Shown: positions 1 through 9,480, counted from the stretch's first letter. The stretch is 64,000 nucleotides of DNA from Planococcus circulans (GCF_020023385.1 NZ_JAIQCL010000006.1:62001-126000); one strand, 5' to 3'. The notes: generated by a model from the sequence alone, not told the origin. Numbers and translations: made by a program.

Positions 1-173
1 CGATGCTCGGCCAGCCGGAACACCCGAAAATTCTTCGTTTCCTGGATTTGACCGACCACCTGAAGGATGTGCCGGACCCTTATTACACAGGGGATTTCGA
101 AGAAACGTATGAACTGGTGAATGATGGCTGTGAAGCGCTGGTGGCGAAAATTAGGAAAGACTATGAAATCTGA
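1..173 (+). CDS. Low-molecular-weight protein tyrosine phosphatase, C-terminal part
   Basis: The window opens inside this gene; 57 codons remain before the TGA at 171-173. The segment DVPDPYYTGDFEETYELV is the C-terminal signature of LMW protein tyrosine phosphatases, in which the Asp of the DP motif is the general acid of the reaction. The N-terminal C-x5-R catalytic loop lies outside the window, so activity cannot be judged. The enzyme would dephosphorylate phosphotyrosine (or phosphoarginine, as in YwlE-type members) in the cytoplasm. It converges on nnrD with a shared terminator between them. Confidence 0.85.
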   Translation, partial: MLGQPEHPKILRFLDLTDHLKDVPDPYYTGDFEETYELVNDGCEALVAKIRKDYEI

Positions 174-188
174 TAAAAAAAACCATCG

Positions 189-220
189 AAAACGGCTGGA
201 GATTCATTTTCAGCCGTTTT
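189..220. terminator. Bidirectional terminator between phosphatase and nnrD
   Basis: A perfect 10-bp stem (AAAACGGCTG / CAGCCGTTTT) with a 12-nt loop has A-runs on one side and T-runs on the other, so it can stop both convergent transcripts. It abuts the nnrD stop codon. Confidence 0.85.
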
Positions 221-1075
221 TTATGATTCTTCGAATTTTGCCCAGACCTCAGGAAGCAAGTCCGTCAGTTCATGCGCCAACAGGGTGTGGGGAGAGCGGC
301 TCCGAGTCCATTCGTCTGCGCAGGCTCCGTGCAGATGAACGGCGTTCAGCACCGCATGCTTCCAGTCGCTGTGGCTGCACAGCATCCCGAGCATCATGCC
401 GGTCAGCGTGTCTCCGGTGCCTCCTTTGGCGAGGGCGCTGTTGCCGGTCGGATTGGTCCACGTATCGCCGTCCGGAAAAGCCGTGAGGGTGTTTTTGCCT
501 TTCAGGACAATCGTGGCGCCTAATCTCCCAGCCCATTCAGCAGCGTGATAAGCCCGGTTTTCTTGCAGTTCGCGTACATCGACGCCAGTGATGCGTGAAA
601 ACTCAGCTGGGTGCGGGGTCAAAATGACAGGAGCCTCACGCTCGGGGTAAGAACGCCTGCTCAAAGCACCCGCATCGGCAATCACAGGAAGCCCACTTTC
701 AAGAAGGACGCGCACGGCATCTTCTGTCAATGCGTCCGGATTAGTACCGGGTCCGATTGCCGCTGCCCGGTAGACATCGATAGATTCTTTTTTTTCTGCG
801 ATCCGCCGCATGCCATCCCGCAGATAGGTGGCTTCGGGAAGACGTGGGACAATCATCGCCATCGCTCCCGCTTCTGTTGCGATGACCAGCTTGCCGACAC
901 CGCTCCGCATAGCGCCAAGTCCGGCGAGAAGTGCAGCGCCTGGCATTTCTTCAGTTCCAGCAATCAATAAAGCAGTGCCATAGCTTCCTTTGTGGCTGTT
1001 TGCGCCTCTTTGGGGAAGTGCCGCTTTTACGTGTTCCGCCGTCCAAAAAGGCGGTGTACCAGTTGGTGGGGCCAT
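221..1075 (-). CDS. nnrD: ADP-dependent NAD(P)H-hydrate dehydratase
   Basis: The 284-residue protein has the ribokinase-like fold of the NnrD/YjeF C-terminal family. It repairs hydrated, damaged NAD(P)H back to NAD(P)H using ADP. Visible signatures are an N-terminal HKGSYG block, a glycine-rich AGTEEMPGAALL segment, a NAD(P)H-site segment LTPHPAEFSR and the nucleotide-binding block GNSALAKGGTGDTLTG, which carries the catalytic Asp. The ATG at 1075 is preceded by AGGAGG at a good distance. The stand-alone dehydratase without the epimerase domain is the form usual in Bacillus (YxkO). It appears monocistronic, convergent with the phosphatase. Confidence 0.93.
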   Translation of the reverse strand: MAPPTGTPPFWTAEHVKAALPQRGANSHKGSYGTALLIAGTEEMPGAALLAGLGAMRSGVGKLVIATEAGAMAMIVPRLPEATYLRDGMRRIAEKKESIDVYRAAAIGPGTNPDALTEDAVRVLLESGLPVIADAGALSRRSYPEREAPVILTPHPAEFSRITGVDVRELQENRAYHAAEWAGRLGATIVLKGKNTLTAFPDGDTWTNPTGNSALAKGGTGDTLTGMMLGMLCSHSDWKHAVLNAVHLHGACADEWTRSRSPHTLLAHELTDLLPEVWAKFEES

Positions 1076-1330
1076 TCCTGCTCTCCTCCTGTTCGTTGAA
1101 AAAATTATATTTTATTTACTTATAGTTTCTAAGTTACTCAAGAATTTCATGGATTGCAAAATATTCGTCAAAAAAACCGGGTGTTCTGATAATTCGAGGA
1201 ACTGTTTAGTAATCCAGCCCATGAAGTATGAAAGTGCTATAAAAGAAGTCAGGAAAGGACACGCTGGTTTTAACTAATGTACAGCGGTCCTGAAAAGCAG
1301 ATCCTATTAATGGGCAGGCAGGTGAATTGA

Positions 1331-2338
1331 ATGATAGAATATTCTTATTATGACTTAAAGTTCGATAAAGCAAAGGGGATGGAAAGAATGGAAGACAAAC
1401 AACCGATTCACTTGAATGAACGCATGCACCTGATCGACGGATTTGACTTGGGGTTGCCGGAGCGGACGGGTACTTATGTCATCGACGAAAAAGAACTGAC
1501 ACTGGTGGATACCGGGCCAAGCCCATCGGTCAAACACGTAAAAAAAGGACTGGCAGCGCTTGGCTTTGCCCTGGAAGACGTCAAATACATAATCGTCACC
1601 CATGTCCATTTGGACCATTCCGGCGGGGCGGGTCTTTTATTGCAGGATTGTCCAAACGCCAAGGTAGTGGTCCATCCGAAAGGCGCACGGCATCTGTCCG
1701 ATCCAAGCCGCCTGATCGCGGGGGCACGGATGGTGTACGGTGAACAGTTCGATCAGTTATTCGCTCCGATTGTCGCCATTCCGGAGGATCGTCTGCTCAT
1801 TAAGACAGAAGGCGATGGACTCGAAATCGGTCCTTCGTGCACGCTTGAATTCTGGAATACCCCAGGACATGCCAACCACCATTTCAGTATCTATGATCCC
1901 GTAAGCAACGGGGTTTTCGCCGGCGATACAGTGGGGATCCGCTATGACCAATTGGTTCGGGAAGGAATTGAGCTGTACCTGCCTTCGACATCGCCCAACC
2001 AATTCAATCCGGAAGCCATGCAAAACGCCATTAACCGGTTTTCTGCCGCAAAGCTGGATGCCATCTATTACGGCCATTTCAGCAAATCCGACCAGCCTGA
2101 ACAAGCGCTGCGCCAATCCGAGGAATGGCTCCAGGTTTTTCTGGAAGAAGGAAAAGCGGCAATGGCTGCACAACTAGCACCTGATCAATTGGCCGAGCGT
2201 ATGTTTGACCGGGTTCAGGCTTACTTAAGAACCCAAAACGTACCGGATGACCACGAAGTCTATCCCTATATCCGGCTGGATATGCAGGTCAGTTCCATGG
2301 GGATTCTCGATACCTTGTCAAAGCAGCAACAAGTTTAG
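1331..2338 (+). CDS. MBL-fold metallo-hydrolase
   Basis: The metal-binding motif THVHLDHSGG (HxHxDH) lies in the first third; further ligands appear as TPGHANHH and FAGDTVG, the usual order in metallo-beta-lactamase-fold hydrolases. Substrate is not evident; glyoxalase II-like thioester hydrolysis or a lactonase role are possible. The length (335 aa) is typical for family members with a helical C-terminal extension. The start is uncertain: ATG 1331 has a modest GCAGGTG site, while ATG 1388 has AAGGGG 9 nt upstream and would give a protein beginning MEDKQPIHL. A terminator follows directly. Confidence 0.85.
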   Translation: MIEYSYYDLKFDKAKGMERMEDKQPIHLNERMHLIDGFDLGLPERTGTYVIDEKELTLVDTGPSPSVKHVKKGLAALGFALEDVKYIIVTHVHLDHSGGAGLLLQDCPNAKVVVHPKGARHLSDPSRLIAGARMVYGEQFDQLFAPIVAIPEDRLLIKTEGDGLEIGPSCTLEFWNTPGHANHHFSIYDPVSNGVFAGDTVGIRYDQLVREGIELYLPSTSPNQFNPEAMQNAINRFSAAKLDAIYYGHFSKSDQPEQALRQSEEWLQVFLEEGKAAMAAQLAPDQLAERMFDRVQAYLRTQNVPDDHEVYPYIRLDMQVSSMGILDTLSKQQQV

Positions 2339-2340
2339 AC

Positions 2341-2366
2341 CTGTGCATTTATGCACAGTTTTTTTT
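2341..2366 (+). terminator. Rho-independent terminator of the MBL gene
   Basis: CTGTGCAT / ATGCACAG forms a perfect 8-bp stem with a very short loop, followed by eight T residues, starting 3 nt after the stop codon. Confidence 0.85.
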
Positions 2367-2404
2367 GTGTGACCCTTCGCGTCAACCCAAAGATAAGGAA
2401 TCTG

Positions 2405-2430
2405 GATTAAAGAATTCTGGAGAGGGGTAT
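2405..2430 (+). promoter_or_regulatory. Sigma-B-type promoter
   Basis: GATTAA, a 14-bp spacer, then GGGTAT closely matches the Bacillus sigma-B consensus (GTTTAA-N12-14-GGGTAT). It lies about 38 bp upstream of the start of the small acidic protein gene, suggesting general-stress control. Identified by consensus only. Confidence 0.55.
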
Positions 2431-2467
2431 TCTAAATGTAACCACAATCATAAGGAGGAGCCAGAAC

Positions 2468-2617
2468 ATGAATAAGGATAAGAAGAAGAACGCCGAAGAA
2501 GAGGACAAAGAAGAATTCACCGGTACTCCTGAAGAGCAGCTTCCTGATTTTGAAGCGGAAGAGCAGACAGACCGGCAAGAAAAAGAAGAAAAAGAAGAAA
2601 ACGATACGGATGAATAA
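2468..2617 (+). CDS. Small, highly acidic hydrophilic protein (49 aa)
   Basis: An ATG at 2468 has the strong site AAGGAGGAG eight nt upstream and opens a 49-codon frame ending in TAA at 2615. The product is almost wholly charged: an N-terminal KDKKK patch, then many Glu/Asp, with a central FTGTPEEQLPDFEAE and a tail of repeated KEEKEEN. It has no Cys, no membrane segment and is probably disordered. A sigma-B-like promoter precedes it and a terminator follows, so it looks like a monocistronic stress gene. I do not recognise a family with a known function. Confidence 0.7.
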   Translation: MNKDKKKNAEEEDKEEFTGTPEEQLPDFEAEEQTDRQEKEEKEENDTDE

Positions 2618-2652
2618 AGTTATTCATGTACTTTTTCAAAATTAGGAGATAG

Positions 2653-2690
2653 AAAGAGGCGCCGGGCCTATTTGTTCGGCGTCTCTTTTG
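2653..2690 (+). terminator. Terminator of the acidic small-protein gene
   Basis: A 12-bp stem with one G-T wobble (AAAGAGGCGCCG against CGGCGTCTCTTT) encloses a 12-nt loop; the downstream T run is short, so it is of medium strength. Confidence 0.7.
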
Positions 2691-2718
2691 AAATCGCCCC
2701 AGAATACATCTTTAAAAT

Positions 2719-2789
2719 ATTCATAAAAATTATGAATAATAAAGAATGGCCTGAATTTTCTATTGAATATTCATTATAATTATTCATAA
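2719..2789. promoter_or_regulatory. Cluster of ATTCAT repeats upstream of the SDR gene
   Basis: A palindrome ATTCATAA-AAA-TTATGAAT (2719-2737) is followed at about 2769 and 2782 by further ATTCATtA/ATTCATAA copies in very A+T-rich DNA. Arrangement suggests an operator for an unknown regulator of the SDR gene at 2910. No regulator gene for it is evident nearby. Confidence 0.35.
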
Positions 2790-2909
2790 CCCTTTTTTAT
2801 TTTTAGGCTGTTTATTCCCCGTCCTGTTAGGGGTAAAGAAAAAGCGTGCAAGTTTTTCGTTGAAACAATAATGTATGGGACAGATTAGTGAGAGGTGGAG
2901 TTTTACATT

Positions 2910-3629
2910 ATGCAAGTATTGACAGAAAAAACGGCTTTTATCACAGGAGCGGGAAAAGGCATCGGCCGCGCAACGGCGCTGGCTTTGGCGAATGAAGGGG
3001 TCAATGTTGGGCTGATTGCGCGTACAGAAGCGGATTTAGCAAAGCTGACTGCTGAAATCAAATCGCTTCGTGGACGTGCAGCATATGCAGTAGCGGATGT
3101 TTCCGACTTAGAGCAGGTGGAAGCGGCCGTGAAAAAATTGACGAAAGAACTTGGAACTGCAGATATATTGATCAATAATGCGGGAATCGGCAAATACGGC
3201 CCGTTTTTGGAATTGGAGCCGGAGGAATGGAAACGGGTCATTGACGTTAACTTGATGGGCATGTACTACGTCACGAGAACTGTCCTGCCGCAGATGATCG
3301 AAAAAAACAGGGGAGACATCATTAATATTTCCTCAAGTTCAGGTCTGCGCGGAACAGCTGGATCGAGTGCCTATAGTGCTTCGAAATTTGGTGTGCTGGG
3401 AATGACGGAAGCTTTGTCGCAGGAAGTCCGCAAGCAGAACATTCGCGTTTTTGCTTTGACGCCGAGCCGTGTGGTAACGGATTTGACGCACAAGGAAGGC
3501 GAAACAGCTCAGGAAAAAGAAAAGTTCATGCAGCCGGAGGACCTGGCGGAATATATGGTCGCGCAGTTGAAATTGCATCCGCGGATCTTTATTCCAACAT
3601 CAAGCCAGTGGGCAACCAACCCTTTTTAA
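2910..3629 (+). CDS. SDR-family oxidoreductase (FabG/YoxD-like)
   Basis: The 239-residue protein is a classical short-chain dehydrogenase: Rossmann motif [10 protein letters not shown] (about residues 11-20), NNAG at about 87-90, catalytic Ser in the SSSS block and YSASK for the Tyr-x3-Lys pair. It is nearest in look to 3-ketoacyl-ACP reductase-like YoxD of Bacillus; the substrate is not evident. An in-frame GTG at 2895 exists but would lie inside the AGAGGTGGAG ribosome site, so ATG 2910 is preferred. Upstream is an A+T-rich region with ATTCAT repeats; downstream is a shared terminator with ptsI. Confidence 0.88.
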   Translation: MQVLTEKTAFITGAGKGIGRATALALANEGVNVGLIARTEADLAKLTAEIKSLRGRAAYAVADVSDLEQVEAAVKKLTKELGTADILINNAGIGKYGPFLELEPEEWKRVIDVNLMGMYYVTRTVLPQMIEKNRGDIINISSSSGLRGTAGSSAYSASKFGVLGMTEALSQEVRKQNIRVFALTPSRVVTDLTHKEGETAQEKEKFMQPEDLAEYMVAQLKLHPRIFIPTSSQWATNPF

Positions 3630-3636
3630 GCAAAAG

Positions 3637-3674
3637 AAAACGAGCCAGGGAAAAGATCCCTTGGCTCGTTTTTT
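3637..3674. terminator. Bidirectional terminator between SDR gene and ptsI
   Basis: AAAACGAGCCAGGG pairs with CCCTTGGCTCGTTTT (one bulge) around a short A-rich loop, with A and T runs outside. It serves the convergent SDR and ptsHI transcripts. Confidence 0.88.
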
Positions 3675-5391
3675 ATTTTGCGGAAAGTTTCTTAACATAA
3701 TCTTCAACTTCCTGGGAAGTACTGAGCGCCAGGATCTGGTCTGTATGCTGGGCCATTTCCGCTTTGGAAAGTTTGCTGATCTGTGAACGGGCTTTCAGAA
3801 TCGATGAAGCGCTCATCGAGAATTCATCCAGACCCAGTCCGAGAAGGATCGGGATCGCAATTTCGTCCCCGGCCATTTCCCCGCACATGCCGGTCCATTT
3901 TCCTTCGCGGTGAGAAGCGTCAATAACCATTTTCACCAGGCGCAAAATCGCCGGGTTGAATGGCTGATACAAATACGACACACTTTCATTCATGCGGTCA
4001 GCGGCCATCGTGTACTGGATCAGGTCATTGGTGCCGATCGAGAAGAAATCCACTTCTTTGGCGAAAGTATCCGCCATGACAGCGGTCGATGGAATCTCGA
4101 CCATGATGCCGACTTCAATCGATTCGCTGACTTCCACGCCTTCAGACTGCAGTTTCGCTTTCTCTTCCAGCAGCAAGGCTTTCGCAGCGCGGAATTCATC
4201 GACTGTCGCAATCATCGGGAACATGATTTTCAAGTTCCCGTGGACGCTGGCCCGAAGCAGGGCACGCAGCTGCGTCCGGAACATATCCGGCATTTCCAGG
4301 CACAGGCGGATTGCGCGCAGGCCAAGGAATGGGTTCAGTTCTTTCGGCAAGTCCAGGTAGGACAGCTCTTTGTCGCCGCCGATGTCCAAAGTGCGGACTA
4401 CGGTTGGTTTGCCTTGCATGCCTTTTAAGACAGCGGCGTAGGCTTCAACCTGCTCGTCTTCTGTCGGGAACTGGTCGCGTCCCATATAAAGGAACTCCGT
4501 GCGGTACAAGCCGATCGCTTCGCCGCCGTTATCGACGACGCCGGCAATGTCTTTCGGCGTTCCGATATTGGCACCGAGTTCAACGGCTTGGCCATCCGCA
4601 GTTACGGTGGCTTCGTTCTTCAATACGGCCCATTCCGCTTTTTGCTGGTCATAGGCCGTTTGCTTGTTTTTGTATTCTTCGATGACGCTGTCTTCCGGGT
4701 CGATCAGAATCGTCCCATCCAAGCCATCGACGATGACCGTCATGCCGTTCTTTATGTCGGCCATCGCCGTTTTCGCGCCGACCACGGCGGGGATTTCCAG
4801 CGTCCGCGCCAGGATCGCCGAATGGGAAGTGCGTCCCCCGATATCGGTGATGAAGCCTTTGACGAACTCGGCGTTCAATTGAACGGTATCGGATGGGGTC
4901 AAATCTTCCGCGATGATGATGACTTCGTCTGAAATCATGCTCGGGCTTTGGATCGTGACGCCTAACAAGTGGGCAAGAACCCGTTTTCTGACGTCACGGA
5001 TATCCGCGGCGCGTTCTTTCATATAGTCATTGTCCATTGCTTCGAACATGGAAATGAACATATCCGTCGTTTCCTGCAAGGCGAACTCCGCATTGACTTT
5101 GTCCGCGGTGATGCGCTCGGTAATCGGTCCGACCAGTTCAGGGTCGCTCAGGACCAGCAGGTGAGCGCCGAAAATCGCCGCTTCCTTTTCGCTGATCTGT
5201 TCTGCGGTTTTCTTTTGGATGGCTTCCAGTTCGGTGATCGATTGCTCCAAGGCGGAAGTTAATCGCTCCAATTCACTGTCGGTATCCGAAATCGTCCGTT
5301 TGTCAACATTCAATTCCGGATTTTCCAAGCGAAAAGCTTTAGCGATGGCGATGCCATTTGATGCTGCTATTCCGGACATTGTTTGTGTCAT
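3673..5391 (-). CDS. ptsI: PTS enzyme I (phosphoenolpyruvate-protein phosphotransferase)
   Basis: The 572-residue length is standard for enzyme I. The phospho-His motif [12 protein letters not shown] places the active His at residue 190; the PEP-binding C-terminal barrel shows LYRTEFLYM and GTNDLIQY, and the Cys active-site region MCGEMAGD. It takes phosphate from PEP and passes it to HPr, feeding all PTS permeases including FruA encoded nearby. Its ATG overlaps the ptsH stop as ATGA, so the two are co-translated. Cytoplasmic. Confidence 0.97.
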   Translation of the reverse strand: MTQTMSGIAASNGIAIAKAFRLENPELNVDKRTISDTDSELERLTSALEQSITELEAIQKKTAEQISEKEAAIFGAHLLVLSDPELVGPITERITADKVNAEFALQETTDMFISMFEAMDNDYMKERAADIRDVRKRVLAHLLGVTIQSPSMISDEVIIIAEDLTPSDTVQLNAEFVKGFITDIGGRTSHSAILARTLEIPAVVGAKTAMADIKNGMTVIVDGLDGTILIDPEDSVIEEYKNKQTAYDQQKAEWAVLKNEATVTADGQAVELGANIGTPKDIAGVVDNGGEAIGLYRTEFLYMGRDQFPTEDEQVEAYAAVLKGMQGKPTVVRTLDIGGDKELSYLDLPKELNPFLGLRAIRLCLEMPDMFRTQLRALLRASVHGNLKIMFPMIATVDEFRAAKALLLEEKAKLQSEGVEVSESIEVGIMVEIPSTAVMADTFAKEVDFFSIGTNDLIQYTMAADRMNESVSYLYQPFNPAILRLVKMVIDASHREGKWTGMCGEMAGDEIAIPILLGLGLDEFSMSASSILKARSQISKLSKAEMAQHTDQILALSTSQEVEDYVKKLSAK

Positions 5392-5657
5392 TGGTTTGAG
5401 ATCCCTTCTGCTTTCATGACGTCGGCCGCTTTTTCGATGGCTTCGTTTTCGTCTTCGCCATCAGCTGCGATCGTGACGACTGAACCGCTTGGAACACCCA
5501 GGGACATAACGCCCAAGATGGATTTCAAGTTCACTTTTTTGCCTTTGTGTTCGATTGTGATATCCGATTTGAATTTTGACACCGCTCCAACTAATGCGGA
5601 TGCCGGACGTGCGTGCATACCTGCTTCATCTGTAATTGTAAATTGTTTTTCGACCAT
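5388..5657 (-). CDS. ptsH: Phosphocarrier protein HPr
   Basis: The 89-residue protein has His15 in GMHARPAS (the site phosphorylated by enzyme I) and Ser46 in [11 protein letters not shown] (the site of HPr kinase). Ser46 allows P-Ser-HPr to act as CcpA corepressor, which fits the cre-like site 130 bp upstream. ATG 5657 is preceded by AGGAGG. A longer upstream reading frame exists but has no ribosome site in place. First gene of ptsHI. Confidence 0.97.
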   Translation of the reverse strand: MVEKQFTITDEAGMHARPASALVGAVSKFKSDITIEHKGKKVNLKSILGVMSLGVPSGSVVTIAADGEDENEAIEKAADVMKAEGISNQ

Positions 5658-5783
5658 GATTGATTTCCTCCTTTTGTAGGTGCAGCCATTTATGTATCCA
5701 CTGACCGATTGTGACGGGTTTTGAGTGAATGTAAATTTTAAAATGGCGTTTTTTGATTGCTTATGAACGATTATGATTGATTG

Positions 5784-5797
5784 TGGAAGCGATTTCA
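5784..5797. promoter_or_regulatory. Catabolite-responsive element (cre) between ptsH and fruR
   Basis: TGGAAGCGATTTCA matches 13 of 14 positions of the CcpA site consensus TGWAANCGNTNWCA. It lies 52 bp upstream of fruR and 127 bp upstream of ptsH, so it could govern the fructose operon, ptsHI or both. Confidence 0.7.
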
Positions 5798-5848
5798 AGT
5801 ATTATCTATTTAACAGAACTTTTACTCTATTAAAAAGAAGGTGAGAAC

Positions 5849-6601
5849 TTGCTGACCAACGAACGTCATGCCTATATTCTACGATTGTTGGATGAAAAGC
5901 AGACAGTCAAAATACAGGAGCTGGTGGAATCCACCGGCGCATCAGAATCGACCATCCGAAGGGATTTGACCGATCTTGAACATTCCCGGAAATTGGAACG
6001 CGTTTTCGGCGGTGCCATTTTGCCGGGACAAAATCTGATGGAACCTAGCATATCGGACAAATCCACACAGTTTCTGGAAGAAAAAATCAGGATTGCAGAA
6101 TTCGCTTCTTCACTGATCCAACAGGGAGATAGTATTTTCCTGGATGCGGGCACCACGACCTTCCAATTGATTCCGTTTTTGAAAGACAAAGATCTGGTGG
6201 TCGTCACCAACGGATTGACGCTTGTTGAAGCCCTTAATGAACAAGGCATCACGACCTATTTGACCGGGGGCTTGATGAAGCCCCGGACCGGAGCTTTTGT
6301 CGGCTCCCATACCATCTCTGCTTTGCGGAACTACCGCTTCGACATCTGTTTTCTCGGCATCAACGGCTTCCATCCGGAATACGGCTACACCACACCGGAC
6401 CCAGAGGAAGCAGCTGTCAAACAGATGGCCAGCTCCTTATCGCGAAAGACGTTTGCGCTCGCTGATCATTCCAAAGCCAATAAAATCAGTTTTGCCAAAA
6501 TCATGGATTTGGATCGCGCCACTTTAATTGTAGATGAAATTTCCAAAGAAGCCAATGCTGGGCTCCAAAAAAAGACAATAGTAAAGGTTGTGGCACCATG
6601 A
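5849..6601 (+). CDS. fruR: DeoR-family fructose operon regulator
   Basis: A 250-residue DeoR-type repressor: N-terminal winged helix with recognition helix segment ASESTIRRDLTDLE (about 31-44), then a sugar-phosphate-sensing domain with the DAGTTT motif and the CFLGINGF block. It presumably senses fructose 1-phosphate. The start is TTG at 5849, chosen because GAAGGTGAG sits in the right place and no ATG is available. It heads fruR-fruK-fruA with ATGA overlaps, the classic Firmicute order. Confidence 0.93.
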   Translation: MLTNERHAYILRLLDEKQTVKIQELVESTGASESTIRRDLTDLEHSRKLERVFGGAILPGQNLMEPSISDKSTQFLEEKIRIAEFASSLIQQGDSIFLDAGTTTFQLIPFLKDKDLVVVTNGLTLVEALNEQGITTYLTGGLMKPRTGAFVGSHTISALRNYRFDICFLGINGFHPEYGYTTPDPEEAAVKQMASSLSRKTFALADHSKANKISFAKIMDLDRATLIVDEISKEANAGLQKKTIVKVVAP

Positions 6602-7530
6602 TATACACCTGCACAATCACGCCTTCCATCGATTACACAGTTTATGTACCCGAATTTGAAAGCGGGAAACTGAACCGCTCCGACGAAGTCTATTACTATC
6701 CCGGCGGAAAAGGCATCAATGTCTCCCGGGTTTTGAAGCGGCTTGGTGTCTCTAATCGGGCACTCGGTTATGCCGGAGGCTTTACGGGACATTATATAGA
6801 GGAGTTTTTGAAAAACGAAGGCGTTGACACCGATTTTATCAAAACGGGGGAAATCACCCGGATTAACGTCAAAATCAAATCGGCTCAAGAAACCGAGCTG
6901 AATGGTCCAGGGCCTAATCTGAATGCCGCCCAACTGGATGCCCTGACGGAAAAAGTACAAAATATTGCTGAAGGCGATTGGTTCGTGCTGGCAGGGAGCC
7001 TGCCGGGCTCTATCGCCGCCGATTATTTTCTGGAACTCGCGGAAATCTGCCAAGCCAATAAGGTCCGTTTTGTATTGGATACTTCAGGGCCTGCGCTGGA
7101 AAGCCTGATTACCGCCCCGGTGTTTCTGGCAAAACCCAATCAACAAGAGCTGGGTGAACTGTTCGGTGTGGAAATTACCACAGTGCCGGAAGCATTCCGC
7201 TACGCAAAAAAACTGGTGGAGCGCGGCACGGAACATGTTGTCGTTTCCATGGGCGGGAGCGGTGCGCTGCTTGTCACAAAAGACCAGGCTTTAATCGCCA
7301 AAGCACCTCAAGGAACCGTGGTCAACACCGTTGGTTCCGGCGATTCACTGGTGTCGGGGTTCATCGCGTCCTACGCCACCGATCAGAACGCGGAGCTCGC
7401 TTTCCGCTACGGAGTAGCCAGTGGGAGTGCGACCGCTTTCCGGTCGGATTTATGCCGCAGGGAAGACGTAGAAAGGCTGCTTGACCAAGTAAAGATTTAT
7501 CCATTCGAAGAAAAGGGTGTGACCACATGA
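6598..7530 (+). CDS. fruK: 1-phosphofructokinase
   Basis: A 310-residue PfkB-family kinase. The substrate motif GGKGINVSRVLKRLG lies near residues 36-50 and the catalytic block NTVGSGDSLVSGF near 240-255, with the Asp acting as base. It converts fructose 1-phosphate from FruA into fructose 1,6-bisphosphate. The start ATG overlaps the fruR stop (ATGA) and its own stop overlaps the fruA start in the same way, showing tight translational coupling. Confidence 0.96.
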   Translation: MIYTCTITPSIDYTVYVPEFESGKLNRSDEVYYYPGGKGINVSRVLKRLGVSNRALGYAGGFTGHYIEEFLKNEGVDTDFIKTGEITRINVKIKSAQETELNGPGPNLNAAQLDALTEKVQNIAEGDWFVLAGSLPGSIAADYFLELAEICQANKVRFVLDTSGPALESLITAPVFLAKPNQQELGELFGVEITTVPEAFRYAKKLVERGTEHVVVSMGGSGALLVTKDQALIAKAPQGTVVNTVGSGDSLVSGFIASYATDQNAELAFRYGVASGSATAFRSDLCRREDVERLLDQVKIYPFEEKGVTT

Positions 7531-9440
7531 AAATCACTCAGCTGTTGACAGAAGAAACCATCATCTTAAACCTTACTGCTGCGACAAAACAAGAAGTACT
7601 GGAAGAACTTGCCGGCCAATTGGAGCGCGCAGGCAAATTGGCCGATAGACGTGCGTTCACTGCAGCCATACTCGAACGCGAAAGCCAAAGCACCACCGGC
7701 ATCGGAGACGGCATCGCCATCCCGCACGCCAAGTCGGCGGCGGTGAAATCTCCAGCCATCGCTTTCGGTCGTGCGCCTGATGGACTTGATTTTGAATCGC
7801 TCGACGGCCAGCCGGCCAATCTGTTCTTTATGATCGCCGCTACTGAAGGCGCCAATGACGATCATTTGGAGGCGCTGTCACGCCTCGCAACTTACCTGAT
7901 GGACAATCAGTTCCGCACGAATATTCTCGCTGCGCAATCCAAACAGGAAGTCTTGCAGGTGGTGACCGATAAAGAAGCTTCCCTGGAAGAACCGGAAGAG
8001 GCAGCTGAAAACATCCCCGTCGACAGCACGCAAAAGAAAATCCTGGCCGTCACGGCGTGTCCGACTGGGATCGCGCACACGTATATGGCCGCTGAAAAAT
8101 TGAACGAACGCGCAAAAGAGCTGGGCATCGCCTTGAAAGTGGAGACCAACGGCTCGAGCGGCGTGAAAAACCGCTTGACCGATGAAGACATTGCGGGAGC
8201 GGATGCCATCATCGTTGCAGCCGACACGAAAGTGGATATGGGCCGTTTCGACGGCAAACCGGTCATCCAGACCGCAGTCGGCAAAGCCATCTACGAAACG
8301 GACAATCTGTTGAACCGTGCCGTAACCGGAGATGCCCCGACCTATAAGCATGACAAGTCGAAAGATGAAGCGGACGCCGGGGAAACCAAAGGCGGGTTTT
8401 ATAAGCATTTGATGAACGGGGTCTCGAATATGCTGCCGTTTGTTGTCGGCGGCGGGATTTTGATCGCTATCTCGTTCTTCTGGGGCATCAACGCCTCCAA
8501 CCCTGACAGTCCTGAATACAATGAATTTGCGGCCATGCTGAGCACCATCGGCGGTGGCAACGCCTTCTTCTTGATGGTTCCGGTACTGGCCGGCTTTATC
8601 GCCATGAGCATTGCCGACCGTCCCGGGTTTGCGCCGGGTATGATCGGCGGATTGATTGCCATTACTGTCACCGGTGTAGAAGAAGCAAGCGGCGGTTCGG
8701 GATTCCTCGGCGGATTGATCGCCGGATTCCTGGCCGGTTATGTGACGCTTTTGGTCAAAAGAGCGTTTGCGGGTTTGCCCGATGCACTGGAAGGCTTGAA
8801 ACCGGTGCTGTTCTATCCGGTCTTTGCGATTGCCATCACCGGCATCATCATGATGCTCGTCAATCCACAGCTGACGAAAGTCTATACGACCATTTCCGCT
8901 TTCCTTGAAAGTTTAGGCGGCACGAATCTGGTGCTGGTCGGTTTGCTGCTCGGCGGCATGATGGCTATCGATATGGGCGGCCCGATCAACAAAGCGGCCT
9001 ATACATTCGGCATTGCGATGCTGGATGCGCAGAATTTCAATTTCATGGCGACCGTCATGGCGGCCGGAATGGTTCCGCCGCTGGGCATGGCGATTGCTAC
9101 GACACTTTTCAAAAACAAATTCACCAGACCGGAACGTGAAGCCGGCAAGACCGCTTATGTGCTGGGTGCCTGCTTTATCACCGAAGGCGTCATCCCGTTC
9201 GCTGCAGCCGACCCTGCCCGCGTCATTCCGGCTTCAGTAGCTGGAGCGGCGGTCACCGGTGCCATGGTCATGCTGTTTGACATCGGATTGCGCGCTCCTC
9301 ACGGCGGCGTGTTCGTCATCGGCCTCGTCGATGGAGGGGTTGCCAGCATTCTGATGTACGTGGTGGCCATTCTGGCAGGAGCGGTCGTTACCGCACTTGT
9401 CGCTGGCTCATTGAAAAAACGGGTTCCCGTTGCCGCATAA
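7527..9440 (+). CDS. fruA: PTS fructose transporter, fused EIIABC
   Basis: The 637-residue protein has IIA-IIB-IIC order. IIA carries the phospho-His at about residue 67 (IAIPHAKS); IIB carries the phospho-Cys at about 178 (TACPTGIAHTYMAAEKL); the membrane IIC domain runs from about 290 to the end with many glycine-rich transmembrane helices and the GGPINKAAY segment. It imports fructose as fructose 1-phosphate. It is the last gene of the operon and ends at a strong terminator. An apparently intact copy with no odd features. Confidence 0.96.
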   Translation: MKITQLLTEETIILNLTAATKQEVLEELAGQLERAGKLADRRAFTAAILERESQSTTGIGDGIAIPHAKSAAVKSPAIAFGRAPDGLDFESLDGQPANLFFMIAATEGANDDHLEALSRLATYLMDNQFRTNILAAQSKQEVLQVVTDKEASLEEPEEAAENIPVDSTQKKILAVTACPTGIAHTYMAAEKLNERAKELGIALKVETNGSSGVKNRLTDEDIAGADAIIVAADTKVDMGRFDGKPVIQTAVGKAIYETDNLLNRAVTGDAPTYKHDKSKDEADAGETKGGFYKHLMNGVSNMLPFVVGGGILIAISFFWGINASNPDSPEYNEFAAMLSTIGGGNAFFLMVPVLAGFIAMSIADRPGFAPGMIGGLIAITVTGVEEASGGSGFLGGLIAGFLAGYVTLLVKRAFAGLPDALEGLKPVLFYPVFAIAITGIIMMLVNPQLTKVYTTISAFLESLGGTNLVLVGLLLGGMMAIDMGGPINKAAYTFGIAMLDAQNFNFMATVMAAGMVPPLGMAIATTLFKNKFTRPEREAGKTAYVLGACFITEGVIPFAAADPARVIPASVAGAAVTGAMVMLFDIGLRAPHGGVFVIGLVDGGVASILMYVVAILAGAVVTALVAGSLKKRVPVAA

Positions 9441-9445
9441 TCAAC

Positions 9446-9480
9446 AACCGCTTCAGGGCGTAACCTGGAGCGGTTTTTTT
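9446..9480 (+). terminator. Terminator of the fruRKA operon
   Basis: AACCGCTTCAGG pairs with CCTGGAGCGGTT (one wobble) and is followed by seven T residues. Confidence 0.9.

Noticed and set aside
3910..5262. Several long plus-strand frames inside ptsI
   Set aside because: They mirror the strongly codon-biased ptsI gene and lack ribosome sites.
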